Shown here one piece after another: positions 1-9,043 of a stretch of 64,000 nt of DNA. Each line of letters starts with the position of its first letter. Within the stretch, counting starts at the first letter, position 1. This DNA is from Reyranella sp. Lineage in GTDB: Bacteria > Pseudomonadota > Alphaproteobacteria > Reyranellales > Reyranellaceae. The notes below the pieces were generated by a model, which had not been told where the DNA came from, did no database searches, and saw only the letters and a program-made list of their open reading frames with translations. Location of the stretch: positions 62,001-126,000 of the forward strand of contig NZ_SCUT01000024.1 of the NCBI RefSeq assembly GCF_004297265.1. The letters run 5' to 3'. The position numbers were made by a program, and so were the translations under genes.

Positions 1-1151
1 ACACGAACCTGCCAGGAGCCGCCCTGTTCGACCCGGCGGGCCAGCGCCACCAGGGCGCCCAGCGCGCCGAGATAGCCCGCGATATAGTCGAGCGCCTGTA
101 CCGGTAGGTTGCGTGGCTTCTCAAGCGAGCCCTGCGTCGCGGCAAGGCCTGTCACGTTCTGGACGATCGAGTCGAAGCCGCGGCGCGACGACCAGGGACC
201 TTCATGGCAGTAGGCGCAGAGGCTGACGCAGACGATGCCGGGCCGCAGCGCCGCCACCTGTTCGGGCGAGAAGCCGCGCGTCGCCAGCGTGCCGGGGCGA
301 TAGCCCTGGGTGAAGATGTCGGCCTCCTTCAGGAGCGACTTCATGGTCTCGACGCCGGAAGGCTCGCGCAGGTCGATCCAGGCACAGCGCTTGCCGTGGC
401 CGGTGTCCATCAGCAGCTCGGCCTGGTAGGGCAGGTGAGGGGCGGCGACATGCAGCACGTCGGCGCCGTTCTCTGCCAGCACGCGGCCGCTCGTCGGACC
501 GGCCAGTACGCGGGTGAGATCGAAGGCCCGCACGCCGGACAGCGGGCGGTCTCCCTTTGGCAGCGGCTCGGCCAGAGCCTCGCCGATCTTCACGATGTCG
601 ATCAGCGGCAGCTTCGCCACCGCGACGCCGTGCGGGTGGGCATTCCATTCGTCGCGGCTGCGTGTCAGGCCGCCGACGCAGCCACCGTCGGCGATCGCCT
701 GCTCGATCGCGTGCCCGTCCCACCTGGCGACGGCGGCGGCCAGCGCCTCGCGCGTGTCGCCCTCGGCGCCGGCAATGCGCAGCGCGCCCGCGCGATGATG
801 CGGATGGTTGGTGTGGATGAACATGTGCCGGCCGTCGCGCGTCGGATAGTGGCCGGACAGGGGATCCCACGACACCGGGCGCTCGCCGTTGCGCAGGACG
901 TAGGTGTTCGAACGCAGCGACGCGGTCGCAGCCGCGACGTCGACCGAGACCGGCTGGGGCCGGCCGGTCTTCAGCCGCCACAGGTCGGAAACGGCGAGGC
1001 CGACGGCCCCCAGCGCGGCGGCGCCGGCCGTGCCGACGCGCCATGGGGTCTGGAATACCGGATCGTCGCCCCCGGTGATTGTAAGCCGGTCGTCGGCGCG
1101 GGGGCTGCGTCCGAGTTGGCCCAGGATCGAATAGGCCAGGTCGGTGTTCAC
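1..1151 (-). CDS. CaiB/BaiF family (family III) CoA-transferase, 3' end cut by the window
   Basis: This protein should move CoA between an acyl-CoA donor and a carboxylic acid acceptor in the cytosol. The substrate cannot be read from the sequence. The frame opens with GTG (NTDLAYSILGQLG) and stays open for 383 codons to the edge. The middle carries the typical family III nucleotide-binding stretch (GVRAFDLTRVLAGPTSGRVL, then ENGADVLHV) and DLREPSGVE, followed by GYRPGTLATRGF. The recognisable CaiB core begins only around residue 190. The first part matches the other half of a long, two-lobed CoA-transferase of the kind found in some alphaproteobacteria. The GTG start overlaps the stop of the upstream hydrolase by four bases (GTGA), so the two are almost certainly co-transcribed. 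The C-terminus lies outside the window. Confidence 0.8.
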   Translation of the reverse strand, partial: MNTDLAYSILGQLGRSPRADDRLTITGGDDPVFQTPWRVGTAGAAALGAVGLAVSDLWRLKTGRPQPVSVDVAAATASLRSNTYVLRNGERPVSWDPLSGHYPTRDGRHMFIHTNHPHHRAGALRIAGAEGDTREALAAAVARWDGHAIEQAIADGGCVGGLTRSRDEWNAHPHGVAVAKLPLIDIVKIGEALAEPLPKGDRPLSGVRAFDLTRVLAGPTSGRVLAENGADVLHVAAPHLPYQAELLMDTGHGKRCAWIDLREPSGVETMKSLLKEADIFTQGYRPGTLATRGFSPEQVAALRPGIVCVSLCAYCHEGPWSSRRGFDSIVQNVTGLAATQGSLEKPRNLPVQALDYIAGYLGALGALVALARRVEQGGSWQVR

Positions 1152-1864
1152 TTGCTGCCCGCCATGATCTTGGTCAGGAGCGCCATGAACTCGTTCGGGC
1201 AGGTGATGTGCGGGTTGTGGCTGGTGTCGAGTTCGTGGCAGGTCCAGCCGGCTTCGCCGCGCGCCCGGTCGGCGAACTGGCGGAACGGGTCGCCGGGGCC
1301 GTTGCGGGTCGCATAAATGTAATCGCGGGGCGGCAGAGGTTCTTTGGATTCGAGCTTGATCTTCTGCTCGAAGGTCTTGATCGGCTGCGGCCGGCGGCGC
1401 GGGCTGGCCCAGGTCACGTCCTCCGGGGAGGTATCGGGCGGCATCGGGTTGACCGGCATCTTCCAGCCGTCGCCGTCCCGCTCCGCGCCCTTGCGCATGT
1501 TGCCCTCGGCTTTCGGTCCGACCAGGTCGAACAGGCTCTGTCCGTCCCTGGGCGCAAAGGCGTCGATGTACACGATGCGTGCAAGACGATGGGGGATCCT
1601 GTCGGCAACGCCGGTGGCGACCATGCCGCCATAGGAATGTCCCAGCAGGACGACGTCGTTCAGGTCCTCGAACTCGATCTCGGACACGATGTCCTGGATG
1701 TGGGTCGAGAGGTCGATGTCGGGCGTGGCGAGGTGGGCGCGGGCGCCGAGGCCGGTATAGGTCGGGGCATAGAACTGGTGACCGGCCGCCTGCAGCAGCG
1801 GACGCATCTTCTTCCACGCCCAGGCCGCCGACCAGGCGCCGTGCGCCAGAACGATATTCGCCAT
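1148..1864 (-). CDS. Alpha/beta-fold hydrolase (EstC/pyrethroid-hydrolase-like)
   Basis: This is a small cytosolic serine hydrolase of 238 residues. The N-terminus MANIVLAHGAWS carries the oxyanion HG motif. The nucleophile elbow is GHSYGG near residue 80 and the likely catalytic His is in DTSHNPHIT near the C-terminus. That layout resembles the EstC/SABP2/methylketone-synthase group, which acts on small esters. The start was chosen because GGGAGG lies 8 bases before this ATG. Longer open frame upstream lacks a ribosome binding site and would run into the divergent feoA region. It is translationally coupled to the CoA-transferase downstream. The substrate is unknown. Confidence 0.85.
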   Translation of the reverse strand: MANIVLAHGAWSAAWAWKKMRPLLQAAGHQFYAPTYTGLGARAHLATPDIDLSTHIQDIVSEIEFEDLNDVVLLGHSYGGMVATGVADRIPHRLARIVYIDAFAPRDGQSLFDLVGPKAEGNMRKGAERDGDGWKMPVNPMPPDTSPEDVTWASPRRRPQPIKTFEQKIKLESKEPLPPRDYIYATRNGPGDPFRQFADRARGEAGWTCHELDTSHNPHITCPNEFMALLTKIMAGSK

Positions 1865-1920
1865 TTCATTACCTCCCGCTGGCACGCCAACTTTATCGAT
1901 GCTACTACGACTTACTCTCA

Positions 1921-2199
1921 ATGAGCAGCGAACCAACAATAGCACTTGGCGTCGCCCCCGTGGGGTTTCGTGGGCGCATACAGGCCATCGCCGCGGGGCG
2001 TGTCGCCGCAGGCATGCCCGCGCCCGAACTCGAGCGCCGCCTGATCGAACTGGGCTTCGTCGAGGGCGCCGACGTCGAAATCCTGCACCAGGGCCTGTTC
2101 GGCCGCGATCCCATCGCGGTGCGCGTTGCCCACACCACCATCGGCCTGCGCCGTCGCGAGGCCATGGCCATCCTCGTGAGCGTCGGAGCCGAGCCGTGA
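1921..2199 (+). CDS. feoA: Ferrous iron transport protein A
   Basis: This 92-residue SH3-like cytosolic protein works with the FeoB permease in Fe(II) uptake. The fold signature is visible: an N-terminal stretch (GVAPVGFRGRIQAIAAG), the central ERRLIELGFVEGADVEILHQG and the terminal IGLRRREAMAILV, as in FeoA family members. The GTG start of feoB overlaps the feoA stop (GTGA), the usual FeoAB arrangement. It is transcribed divergently from the alpha/beta hydrolase, with 56 bp between the two starts, so the promoter must lie in that gap or inside the hydrolase 5' end. No Fur box was recognised with confidence. Confidence 0.9.
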   Translation: MSSEPTIALGVAPVGFRGRIQAIAAGRVAAGMPAPELERRLIELGFVEGADVEILHQGLFGRDPIAVRVAHTTIGLRRREAMAILVSVGAEP

Positions 2200-4076
2200 G
2201 CGTCACCGCACCCACCGCCGCTCCGGTCGTCGCCCTGGTCGGCAATCCCAATTGCGGCAAGACGGCCCTGTTCAATGCGCTGACCGGCAGCCGGCAGAAG
2301 GTCGCCAACTATCCCGGCGTCACCGTCGAGAAGAAGGTCGGTCCGCTGACGACGCCCGCCGGCCGCACCGTGCGCATCGTCGACCTGCCCGGCACCTATT
2401 CGCTGCGCGCGCGCTCGCCCGACGAGGAGGTGACGCGCGACATCGTGCTGGGCCGGACCCAGACCGACGTGATTCCGGACCTGATCGTCTGTGTGGCCGA
2501 CGCCTCCAATCTTCGGTTGGCGCTGCGCCTCGTGCTCGAATTGAAGCAGGTCGGCCGGCCGGTGATGCTGTCGCTCAACATGATGGACATCGCGCGCAAG
2601 CGCGGCATCGAGATCGATACCGAGAAGCTCGGCCGGGAACTGGGACTGCCGGTCGTGAGTTCGGTCGCTGTGCGCCGCGGCGGCACGGACGCACTGCTGG
2701 CCGAGATCGACCGGCGGCTGGCAGCCGCGCAGGGCGCGACCGGAACCGTCTGGATGACGCCGGATGCCTCGGCTCTGCGACGCGCCCAGAAGGAGGCGGA
2801 CCGCATCCTCGCCTCGGTGGTGAAGGGACAGGGCAGGCCTGACAGCCTGACGACGCGTCTCGACGCGGTGCTGCTGCATCCGGTGGCGGGCCTGGTCGTG
2901 CTGCTGGCCATCCTGTTCGTGATGTTCCAGGCGGTCTTCGCCTGGGCCGAACCCGGCATGGATGCGATCGAGGCCGGTTTCCACTTCCTCGGCGACCTCG
3001 TCGCCGGACTGCCGCTGCCCGACCTGCTGAAGAGTTTCCTGAAGGACGGGCTGATCGGCGGGGTCGGCAGCGTGATCGTGTTCCTGCCGCAGATCGTGAT
3101 CCTGTTCTTCTTCATCCTCGTCCTCGAGGATCTGGGGTACATGGCGCGCGCGGCCTTCCTGATGGACCGCATCATGGGCGGCGCCGGCCTGCACGGGCGC
3201 GCCTTCATCCCGCTCCTGTCGTCCTTTGCCTGCGCCATTCCCGGCATCATGTCGACGCGCGTGATCGACGACCGGCGCGACCGCCTCACCACCATCCTGG
3301 TGGCGCCGCTGATGACCTGCTCGGCGCGCATCCCGGTCTATACGCTGATCATCGGGGCGTTCATTCCCGACCGCGAGGTCTGGGGCTTCGTCGGCCTGCA
3401 AGGGCTGGTGATGTTCGGCCTCTACACGGTGGGCATCGCGAGCGCGCTCGCCGTGTCGTTCGTGGTCAAGCGGCTGATCTGGCGCGGCAAGCCCGGTGAG
3501 CCGTTTATGCTCGAACTGCCGGACTACAAGGTGCCGCAGGCCAGGAGCGTCGCCATCGGCCTGTGGACCCGCGCCACGATCTTCCTGAAGCGTGCAGGCA
3601 CCACGATCCTGTCGATGATGATCCTGATCTGGGTGCTGGCCTCGTTCCCGCAGCCGCCCGAGGGCGCCACCGAACCCGCCATCAACTACAGCCTGGCCGC
3701 CCGGATCGGTACGGCGATCCAGCCGCTGACCGAGCCGCTGGGCTTCAACTGGCAGATCAACGTCGCGCTGATCCCGGGCATGGCCGCGCGCGAAGTCGCG
3801 GTCGGGTCGCTCGGCACCATCTATGCGATCAGCGGCGGCGAGGAGGCCACCGACAAGATCGCCTCCGCGCTCAGCTCGCAATGGAGCCTGGCCACGGCGC
3901 TGGCCTTCCTCGCCTGGTATGTATTCGCGCCGCAATGCGCCTCGACGCTGGCGGTCATCCGGCGCGAGACCGGCGGCTGGCGTTGGCTGTGGGTGACGTT
4001 CTTCTACATGCTGGCGCTGGCGTACGTGGCGGCCTTCCTCACGTATCGCATCGCCGTCGCATTGGGCGGAGGGTGA
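2196..4076 (+). CDS. feoB: Fe(II) transporter FeoB, GTP-dependent
   Basis: This 626-residue inner-membrane ferrous iron permease has an N-terminal G-protein domain. G1 (GNPNCGKT) is at about residues 16-23, G3 (DLPGTYSL) follows, and NMMD serves as the G4 motif. Two gate domains and the FeoB core follow, with membrane segments from about residue 225. Conserved elements include SSFACAIPGIM, CSARIPVY and the late FAPQCASTLAVIRRETGG. The length is shorter than E. coli FeoB and typical of compact alphaproteobacterial forms. Start GTG overlaps the feoA stop. No feoC follows; the next gene, two bases downstream, encodes a PepSY membrane protein. Confidence 0.95.
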   Translation: MSVTAPTAAPVVALVGNPNCGKTALFNALTGSRQKVANYPGVTVEKKVGPLTTPAGRTVRIVDLPGTYSLRARSPDEEVTRDIVLGRTQTDVIPDLIVCVADASNLRLALRLVLELKQVGRPVMLSLNMMDIARKRGIEIDTEKLGRELGLPVVSSVAVRRGGTDALLAEIDRRLAAAQGATGTVWMTPDASALRRAQKEADRILASVVKGQGRPDSLTTRLDAVLLHPVAGLVVLLAILFVMFQAVFAWAEPGMDAIEAGFHFLGDLVAGLPLPDLLKSFLKDGLIGGVGSVIVFLPQIVILFFFILVLEDLGYMARAAFLMDRIMGGAGLHGRAFIPLLSSFACAIPGIMSTRVIDDRRDRLTTILVAPLMTCSARIPVYTLIIGAFIPDREVWGFVGLQGLVMFGLYTVGIASALAVSFVVKRLIWRGKPGEPFMLELPDYKVPQARSVAIGLWTRATIFLKRAGTTILSMMILIWVLASFPQPPEGATEPAINYSLAARIGTAIQPLTEPLGFNWQINVALIPGMAAREVAVGSLGTIYAISGGEEATDKIASALSSQWSLATALAFLAWYVFAPQCASTLAVIRRETGGWRWLWVTFFYMLALAYVAAFLTYRIAVALGGG

Positions 4077-4078
4077 CG

Positions 4079-5362
4079 ATGGCGCAGGGGCCGAAGCCGC
4101 GGCGGCGCACGTTTCGCTACTGGCTGCAGCAGATCCATCTTTGGATCGGGCTCATCCTGCTGCTGCCGCTGGTGATGATGGGTATCACCGGCGCGGTGCT
4201 GGTCTATGCTCACGATATCGAGCACCTGCTGGGCCAGGGCGAGCCCGAAGTGAAGACGGCGGGCGAATGGCAGTCGGCGGGGCGGCTGATCGAAGCCGCC
4301 AGGGCCGCGAACAGCGAACCCGGCCGCATACCCATCGCGGTGCGCTGGCCCGTCGAGGTCGGCGAGCCCGCGGCGGTACGCCTGTCGCGACCTGGCATGG
4401 CGGGTGAGCGGCCGCAGTTCCGGGGCGGGCAACAAGGGGCAGGCCAGCAATCGGGCCACCAGGCGCAGGGCCGCGTGCCGACGCAGAGCCCGTTTGCCGG
4501 CAGCCTGCAGATCATGATCGATCCGGTGTCCCTGCAGGTCCTCGAGACGCAGCAGGCCATGACCGGGTGGGTACGCTTCTTCCACGACCTGCACGGCCAT
4601 ATATTCATCCCCGGCGGGCTCGGCCGCGAGATCGTGGGCTGGCTCGGCGTGGCGATGCTCGTGCTGGGTTGTTCCGGCCTCTATCTGTGGTGGCCCAAGC
4701 CCGGGCAGTGGAAGGCGGCCTTCATGGTCCGCCGCAAGGCCAAGGGCCTGCGGCTGAACCGCGAGCTGCATGGCGCGGTCGGTATCTGGTCGCTGGTGCT
4801 CTTCATGCTGGTGAACTTCACCGGCGTCTATCTCGCCTTCCCGCAGCAGATCTCGGCGGCGATCAATCTCGTGTCGCCGGGCCGCGACATGCGCGCGGCC
4901 ATGTTCCAGGCCCGGGTCGAGCCGATGCGCGGCACACCGGCGATGGGCGTCGACGAGGCGGTCGAACTCGCGAAGGCGCGCGTGCCCGGCACACGCTTCC
5001 TCAACGCCTTCCTGCCGACCCGGCCCGACCAGGCGCTGCGCGTCGGCCTGGTGCGGCCCGATCATCGGGAGGGCGCCCCCATCGTCACGGTGATCGTCGA
5101 TCCCTACCGCAAGACCGTGGTCGATGTGTTCGATCCGCAGGCCATGTCGACCGGCGAGAAGATCGTCGCCTGGCAGCGGGCGCTGCACTACGGCATCGGA
5201 CTGGGCGGCGTCTACAAGTTCTTGGTGTTCGTGTCGGGCGTCATCATCCCCATCTTCGCCGTCACCGGCTTCCTGATGTGGTGGATCAAGCGCCGCAATC
5301 GCCGCGCCGGCGAAAAAGCCCGGCAGGCCATACTGCGGGCCGCCGGCCAGGCGGCAGAATAG
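4079..5362 (+). CDS. PepSY-associated transmembrane protein, linked to iron uptake
   Basis: This 427-residue inner-membrane protein has the PepSY-TM layout. A basic N-terminus is followed by a first helix (HLWIGLILLLPLVMMGITGAVL), a large periplasmic region, two or three central helices (REIVGWLGVAMLVLGCSGLYLWWPK) and a last helix (FLVFVSGVIIPIFAVTGFLMWWIKRR). The helix-located HLW and HDLHGHIF histidines resemble those of PepSY proteins tied to siderophore or heme iron reduction. A Gln/Gly-rich low-complexity stretch occurs near residues 115-140. The gene starts two bases after the feoB stop, so it belongs to the feo operon. A role in reducing or handling iron is inferred from family and context. 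Confidence 0.85.
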   Translation: MAQGPKPRRRTFRYWLQQIHLWIGLILLLPLVMMGITGAVLVYAHDIEHLLGQGEPEVKTAGEWQSAGRLIEAARAANSEPGRIPIAVRWPVEVGEPAAVRLSRPGMAGERPQFRGGQQGAGQQSGHQAQGRVPTQSPFAGSLQIMIDPVSLQVLETQQAMTGWVRFFHDLHGHIFIPGGLGREIVGWLGVAMLVLGCSGLYLWWPKPGQWKAAFMVRRKAKGLRLNRELHGAVGIWSLVLFMLVNFTGVYLAFPQQISAAINLVSPGRDMRAAMFQARVEPMRGTPAMGVDEAVELAKARVPGTRFLNAFLPTRPDQALRVGLVRPDHREGAPIVTVIVDPYRKTVVDVFDPQAMSTGEKIVAWQRALHYGIGLGGVYKFLVFVSGVIIPIFAVTGFLMWWIKRRNRRAGEKARQAILRAAGQAAE

Positions 5363-5377
5363 GCGAGCGGCCCTCCC

Positions 5378-5740
5378 TCACCAGGACGGCAGCGGCCCCT
5401 TGAAGATGAAGAAGGCGCCGCCGCAGATCAGGGCGAAGCCCACCAAGTGGTTGGAGGTGATTCGTTCGCCGAGATAGAGGACAGAGAAGGCGGCGAACAC
5501 GGTGAGGGTGATCACCTCCTGCATCGTCTTGAGTTCGGCCGCCGAGTAGACCTCGTGGCCGTACCGGTTGGCCGGAACGGCGAAGCAGTATTCGACGAAG
5601 GCGATGCCCCAGCTTGCCACCACCACCAGCCACAGCGGCTTGTCGGTGAACTTGAGGTGCCCGTACCAGGCGAACGTCATGAAGACGTTGGACACCAGCA
5701 ACAGGACGATGGGCGTGATGGTGGCGGGCAAGAAGGACAT
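5378..5740 (-). CDS. DUF486/DMT-family small membrane protein
   Basis: This 120-residue protein has four predicted hydrophobic helices and a short cytoplasmic tail. The pattern FMTFAWYGHLKF, SWGIAFVEYCFAVPANRYG and AELKTMQEVITLTVFA is characteristic of the DUF486 family, which belongs to the drug/metabolite transporter superfamily. No substrate is known for the family. It is convergent with the feo operon (15 bp between stops) and follows the start of no other gene closely. It lies 8 bp downstream of the Bug-protein gene start side, so it may be read from the same transcript as the Bug gene, which is upstream on the same strand. Confidence 0.85.
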   Translation of the reverse strand: MSFLPATITPIVLLLVSNVFMTFAWYGHLKFTDKPLWLVVVASWGIAFVEYCFAVPANRYGHEVYSAAELKTMQEVITLTVFAAFSVLYLGERITSNHLVGFALICGGAFFIFKGPLPSW

Positions 5741-5748
5741 CGAGCTGA

Positions 5749-6714
5749 CTACTCCGGTTTGATCTGAAGCTTCTTGATGAGCGGCACGACCATCTTGTCC
5801 TCAGCGTCGAACATCGCCGCGGTCTCCTGCGGCGTGGTCGGATAGGCCTCGGCCGTGAGGTCGGCGAAACGCTGGACGACGGCGGGATCCTTCAGGACCT
5901 TGACCATTGCCTCGTTGATCTTCGCCACTACTTCCGGCGGCATCTTTGCCGGTCCGAACAGGCCGGTGAAGGTCGCGAAGGTGAAGTTCTCGAGGCCCTT
6001 CACGCCGCTTTCCTTCATGGTCGGCACGTCGGGAAGCTGCGGCACGCGCTTGTCGGAAGATACTGCGATGGCGCGCAGCTTTCCCGACTTGATGTTGCGG
6101 ATGGCGGCGTTGAGCTGATCGACCTGGGCCGGCACCTGGCCCGCCATCACGTCGATCATGGCAGCGCCCGATCCCTTGTAGTGGACCAGCGTGTACTTGG
6201 TGCCGGTGGCCTCGCCGATCAGCTCGATGGCGAGGTGGTTGGTGGTGCCGACGCCGGAATCGGCCACCGCGAACTTGCCGTCCTTGCCCAGGGCAATGAA
6301 GTCGGCCAGCGTCTTGATCGGCGAGCTGGGCGGCACGACGAGCACGGCCGGCACGCGTTGGATGTGAGTGATCGGCGTGAAGGCGGTGCGCCAGTCATAG
6401 GGCGCGTTGCCGTAGATGGCGGGCACGGCAACCAGCGAATTGGCGGAGACGAGCAGGCTGGTCCCGTCCGGCGCTGAGCGGGCGACGATGTCGCTGCCGA
6501 TCATGCCGCTGGCGCCGGCCTTGTTCTCGACGATGACGGTGGTCCCCGTCACCTCGCGCAGCTTGTCGGCGATGATGCGCGCGGTGACGTCGATGTTCCC
6601 GCCCGGCGCATAGGGCGCCATGATCTTGATGGGCTTGTCGAAAGTCTGCGCCAAGGCCGTTCCCGACCCCAGCGCGAGCCCGGCAAGGGCTCCTGCGATG
6701 GCAACCAGACGCAT
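5749..6714 (-). CDS. Tripartite tricarboxylate transporter substrate-binding protein (Bug family)
   Basis: This 321-residue periplasmic solute receptor has a Sec signal peptide (MRLVAIAGALAGLALGSGTA, cleavage after ALA). The Bug family core is visible: PIKIMAPYAPGGNIDVTAR, then GASGMIGSDIVARSAPDGTSLL, and later GTTNHLAIELIGEATGTKY with the Asp-rich ligand site. AGGAGG lies 5 bases before ATG. No TctA/TctB genes are adjacent, so it is an orphan receptor, as is common where Bug genes are expanded. It is directly downstream of the amidase on the same strand (about 80 bp). It might bind an amide or a carboxylate handled by that amidase, but this is inference from neighbourhood only. Confidence 0.88.
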   Translation of the reverse strand: MRLVAIAGALAGLALGSGTALAQTFDKPIKIMAPYAPGGNIDVTARIIADKLREVTGTTVIVENKAGASGMIGSDIVARSAPDGTSLLVSANSLVAVPAIYGNAPYDWRTAFTPITHIQRVPAVLVVPPSSPIKTLADFIALGKDGKFAVADSGVGTTNHLAIELIGEATGTKYTLVHYKGSGAAMIDVMAGQVPAQVDQLNAAIRNIKSGKLRAIAVSSDKRVPQLPDVPTMKESGVKGLENFTFATFTGLFGPAKMPPEVVAKINEAMVKVLKDPAVVQRFADLTAEAYPTTPQETAAMFDAEDKMVVPLIKKLQIKPE

Positions 6715-6741
6715 TGATTCCTCCTGTTCATGTTTGGGAGG

Positions 6742-6770
6742 AGCCTAGAAGAACGTCCGGGGCCGCGCAA
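6742..6770 (-). promoter_or_regulatory. Candidate sigma-70-type promoter of the Bug gene
   Basis: On the minus strand TTGCGC (6770-6765) is followed after 17 bases by TAGGCT (6747-6742). TAGGCT is flanked by C and CC, giving the C-TANNNT-C pattern seen upstream of several genes here. The start codon lies 27 bases further on, with an intervening AGGAGG. This is a pattern match only. Confidence 0.35.
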
Positions 6771-6795
6771 AGCTCCCAGCCCGCGCTGCGGAGGC

Positions 6796-8229
6796 TCAGA
6801 GCGCCGGCGGCCGGTGCTGCGCCCAGGGCCTTGCGGCTTCGAGCAGGGCGCCCATCCGCAGCACGTCGGTCTCGGCGCCCCACTTGCCCACGACCTGGAC
6901 GGAGGTCGGCAGGCCGTCGGTGCCGAAGCCCGACGGATAGGCGCAGGCGGGATGGCCGGTCAGGTTGAACGGGTATTGGTAGGAGGTCCAGCCCTGTCGG
7001 GTGATGCCGCACTTCACGCCGTCGATCACGACCTCGTCGTTGGCGGCGTCGTGCGTCACGTCGAGGGCGGTGCGCGCATTGGTCGGCATGACCAGGAAGT
7101 CGTAGCGCTCGAACAGCGTTTGGATCTTGCGGAACAGCGCGGTGCGCGCGAACTGCGCGTTGCGGAAGTCCGCCAGGGTGAACTTGGCGCCGCGCTCCAT
7201 GAAGGCGAGCGTCACCGGATCCATCTGGTTCTGCCACTTCGGCAGGTACTGCGCGCAAAAGACGGCGAAGTTCGCCTGGTACAGCACCCGGCCTTCGTAT
7301 TCGATCCAGTCGATCTTGTCGGTGACCTCCTCGACCTCGGCGCCCATCGCTTCCCAGGCGGCGAGCGCGGCAAGGGTATTGGTGCGCACGTCGGCGGCCA
7401 CGCGGGGATTGGCGGTGCGCTCGATGTAGCCGATGCGCACGGCGGCGAGGTCGTTGCCCGAGAGTTTCGGCGACAGCGGCTTCTGCGCGCTACCGGACAG
7501 GGTCCACGGATCCTTGTCGCTGGGGCCGACCAGCACGGAATGCATGATTGCGGCATCGGTGACGGAGCGCGCCAGCGGCCCGGCATAGACGTTGTTGCCG
7601 TAGGCATCGCGCGTCGTGTCGTAGGGCACGGCGCCCAGGGTGGGCTTGAGGCCGACCAGTCCCGAGCACGAGGCGGGACCGCGCACGGAGCCCGCGCCAT
7701 CGGTGCCGAGCGACAGCGGGCCGAGGCCGGCCGCCACTGCCGCCGCGCCGCCGCCGCTCGAGCCGCCCGGCGTGCGTTCGAGATTCCACGGATTGCGGGT
7801 GACGCCGAACGGGCCGTCGGTCAGGCCCTTCACGCCGAACTCGGGCGTCGTTGCCTTGGCGAAGATGACGGCGCCGGCCTTGCGCAGGCGCTGCACCAGC
7901 AGATCGTCTGCAGCCGCCGGGCCGTTGCCCTCGAAGATCGCCGAGCCGTGCCGAGTCGGCACGCCCTCGACATCGACCAGATCCTTAACGCTGATCGGCA
8001 CACCGTGCAGCGGTCCCAGCGCTTCACCGCGGGTGACGGCTTCCTCGGCTTTTTTCGCCTCGCGCTTCGCTTGGTCGACCATGACCTCGCGGAAGCAGTT
8101 GATCCTGGGGTTGGCCCGCTCGGCGGCCTTCAGCACCGTGTCGAGATACTCGACAGGCGAAAGCTTCTTCGCGCGGATGAGGGCGGCTGCCTGCACGGCA
8201 GGGGTGAAGAGAAGATCTGTGTCGGTCAT
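6796..8229 (-). CDS. Amidase signature family hydrolase
   Basis: This 477-residue cytosolic amidase uses the Ser-cisSer-Lys mechanism. The catalytic Lys sits in GVPISVKDLVDVEG near residue 80, and the Gly/Ser-rich loop GGSSGGGAAAVAAG carries the cis-Ser and nucleophile near residue 155-160. The stretch GTDGAGSVRGPAS completes the signature. The substrate is not predictable; this family hydrolyses aliphatic or aryl amides and also builds Glu-tRNA amidotransferase, but no gatB/gatC genes are nearby. I used the ATG of MTDTDLL. A GTG three codons upstream (8238) has a better-placed GAGG and is an equal alternative. Confidence 0.88.
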   Translation of the reverse strand: MTDTDLLFTPAVQAAALIRAKKLSPVEYLDTVLKAAERANPRINCFREVMVDQAKREAKKAEEAVTRGEALGPLHGVPISVKDLVDVEGVPTRHGSAIFEGNGPAAADDLLVQRLRKAGAVIFAKATTPEFGVKGLTDGPFGVTRNPWNLERTPGGSSGGGAAAVAAGLGPLSLGTDGAGSVRGPASCSGLVGLKPTLGAVPYDTTRDAYGNNVYAGPLARSVTDAAIMHSVLVGPSDKDPWTLSGSAQKPLSPKLSGNDLAAVRIGYIERTANPRVAADVRTNTLAALAAWEAMGAEVEEVTDKIDWIEYEGRVLYQANFAVFCAQYLPKWQNQMDPVTLAFMERGAKFTLADFRNAQFARTALFRKIQTLFERYDFLVMPTNARTALDVTHDAANDEVVIDGVKCGITRQGWTSYQYPFNLTGHPACAYPSGFGTDGLPTSVQVVGKWGAETDVLRMGALLEAARPWAQHRPPAL

Positions 8230-8287
8230 GGCACGCACACTAGCTCATCCTCGACACGGTCTGCACGCTGCGCTACGCCCGCTGCCG

Positions 8288-9043
8288 ATGTTTTCGCTTC
8301 CCGTAATGGCGGCGCTCGCGGTCGTGGCCGTCGTGACGTCGTTCGTCTCCGGCATCTTCGGCATGGCGGGCGGGATGCTGCTGATCGGCTTCCTGCTGCT
8401 GTTGCTGCCGGTGCCGGTCGCCATGGTGTTCCACGGCGTCATCCAGATCGCGGCCAACGGGTGGCGCGCCTGGCTGTGGCGACGTCACGTGAACTGGAAC
8501 GTCGTGCTGCAGTTCGGCGCCGGCGCCGCCTCCTCGCTGGTGGTCTTCTCCTTCTTCGACTTCGTGCCGGACAAGGCGCTGGTGCTGATGGCCGTCGGGC
8601 TGACGCCGTTCATCGCCCTCGCGGTGCCGCAGCGCATCGCGCCCAACATCGAGCGCGGCGGGCAGGCCTTCCTGGCGGGCGCGATCGGCGGCGCCATCCA
8701 GCTCGTCTCGGGCGTGACCGGCCCGCTGCTCGACATCTTCTATGTCCGCACGGGCATGACGCGGCAGGTCAACGTGGCGACCAAGGCGGCGGCGCAGGTG
8801 CTGGGGCACCTGACCAAGGTGCTCTACTTCGCGATGGTGATCGAGGGCCCGGCCGGGCGCGACCTCGAACAGTGGCTGGTCATGGGCTACGCCGCGGTCT
8901 TCGCTGTGGTCGGGACGACCCTGTCGCGCAGCTTCCTCGACCGCATGTCCGACAAGCAATTCTATCACTGGACGCGCCGCGTGATCCTGGCGCTCGGCGC
9001 GGTGTACATAGGGCAGGGACTCTGGCTGATGGTGACGCGATGA
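8288..9043 (+). CDS. Sulfite exporter TauE/SafE family membrane protein
   Basis: This 251-residue integral membrane protein has about seven to eight helices. The start reads MFSLPVMAALAVVAVVTSFV, followed by the family hallmark SGIFGMAGGMLLIGFLL. An internal repeat of the motif is GAIGGAIQLVSGVTGPLLDI. TauE/SafE proteins export or import small anions such as sulfite or sulfoacetate, but the substrate here is unassigned. The ATG overlaps nothing upstream. Its stop overlaps the ATG of the next small gene (ATGA), and that gene overlaps the following crotonase in the same way, giving a tight three-gene operon. Confidence 0.85.
   Translation: MFSLPVMAALAVVAVVTSFVSGIFGMAGGMLLIGFLLLLLPVPVAMVFHGVIQIAANGWRAWLWRRHVNWNVVLQFGAGAASSLVVFSFFDFVPDKALVLMAVGLTPFIALAVPQRIAPNIERGGQAFLAGAIGGAIQLVSGVTGPLLDIFYVRTGMTRQVNVATKAAAQVLGHLTKVLYFAMVIEGPAGRDLEQWLVMGYAAVFAVVGTTLSRSFLDRMSDKQFYHWTRRVILALGAVYIGQGLWLMVTR

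Noticed and set aside
1879-1896. TGGCAC-like element near the feoA start resembling a sigma-54 site
   Set aside because: The required GG-N10-GC spacing fails (TT where GC is expected).
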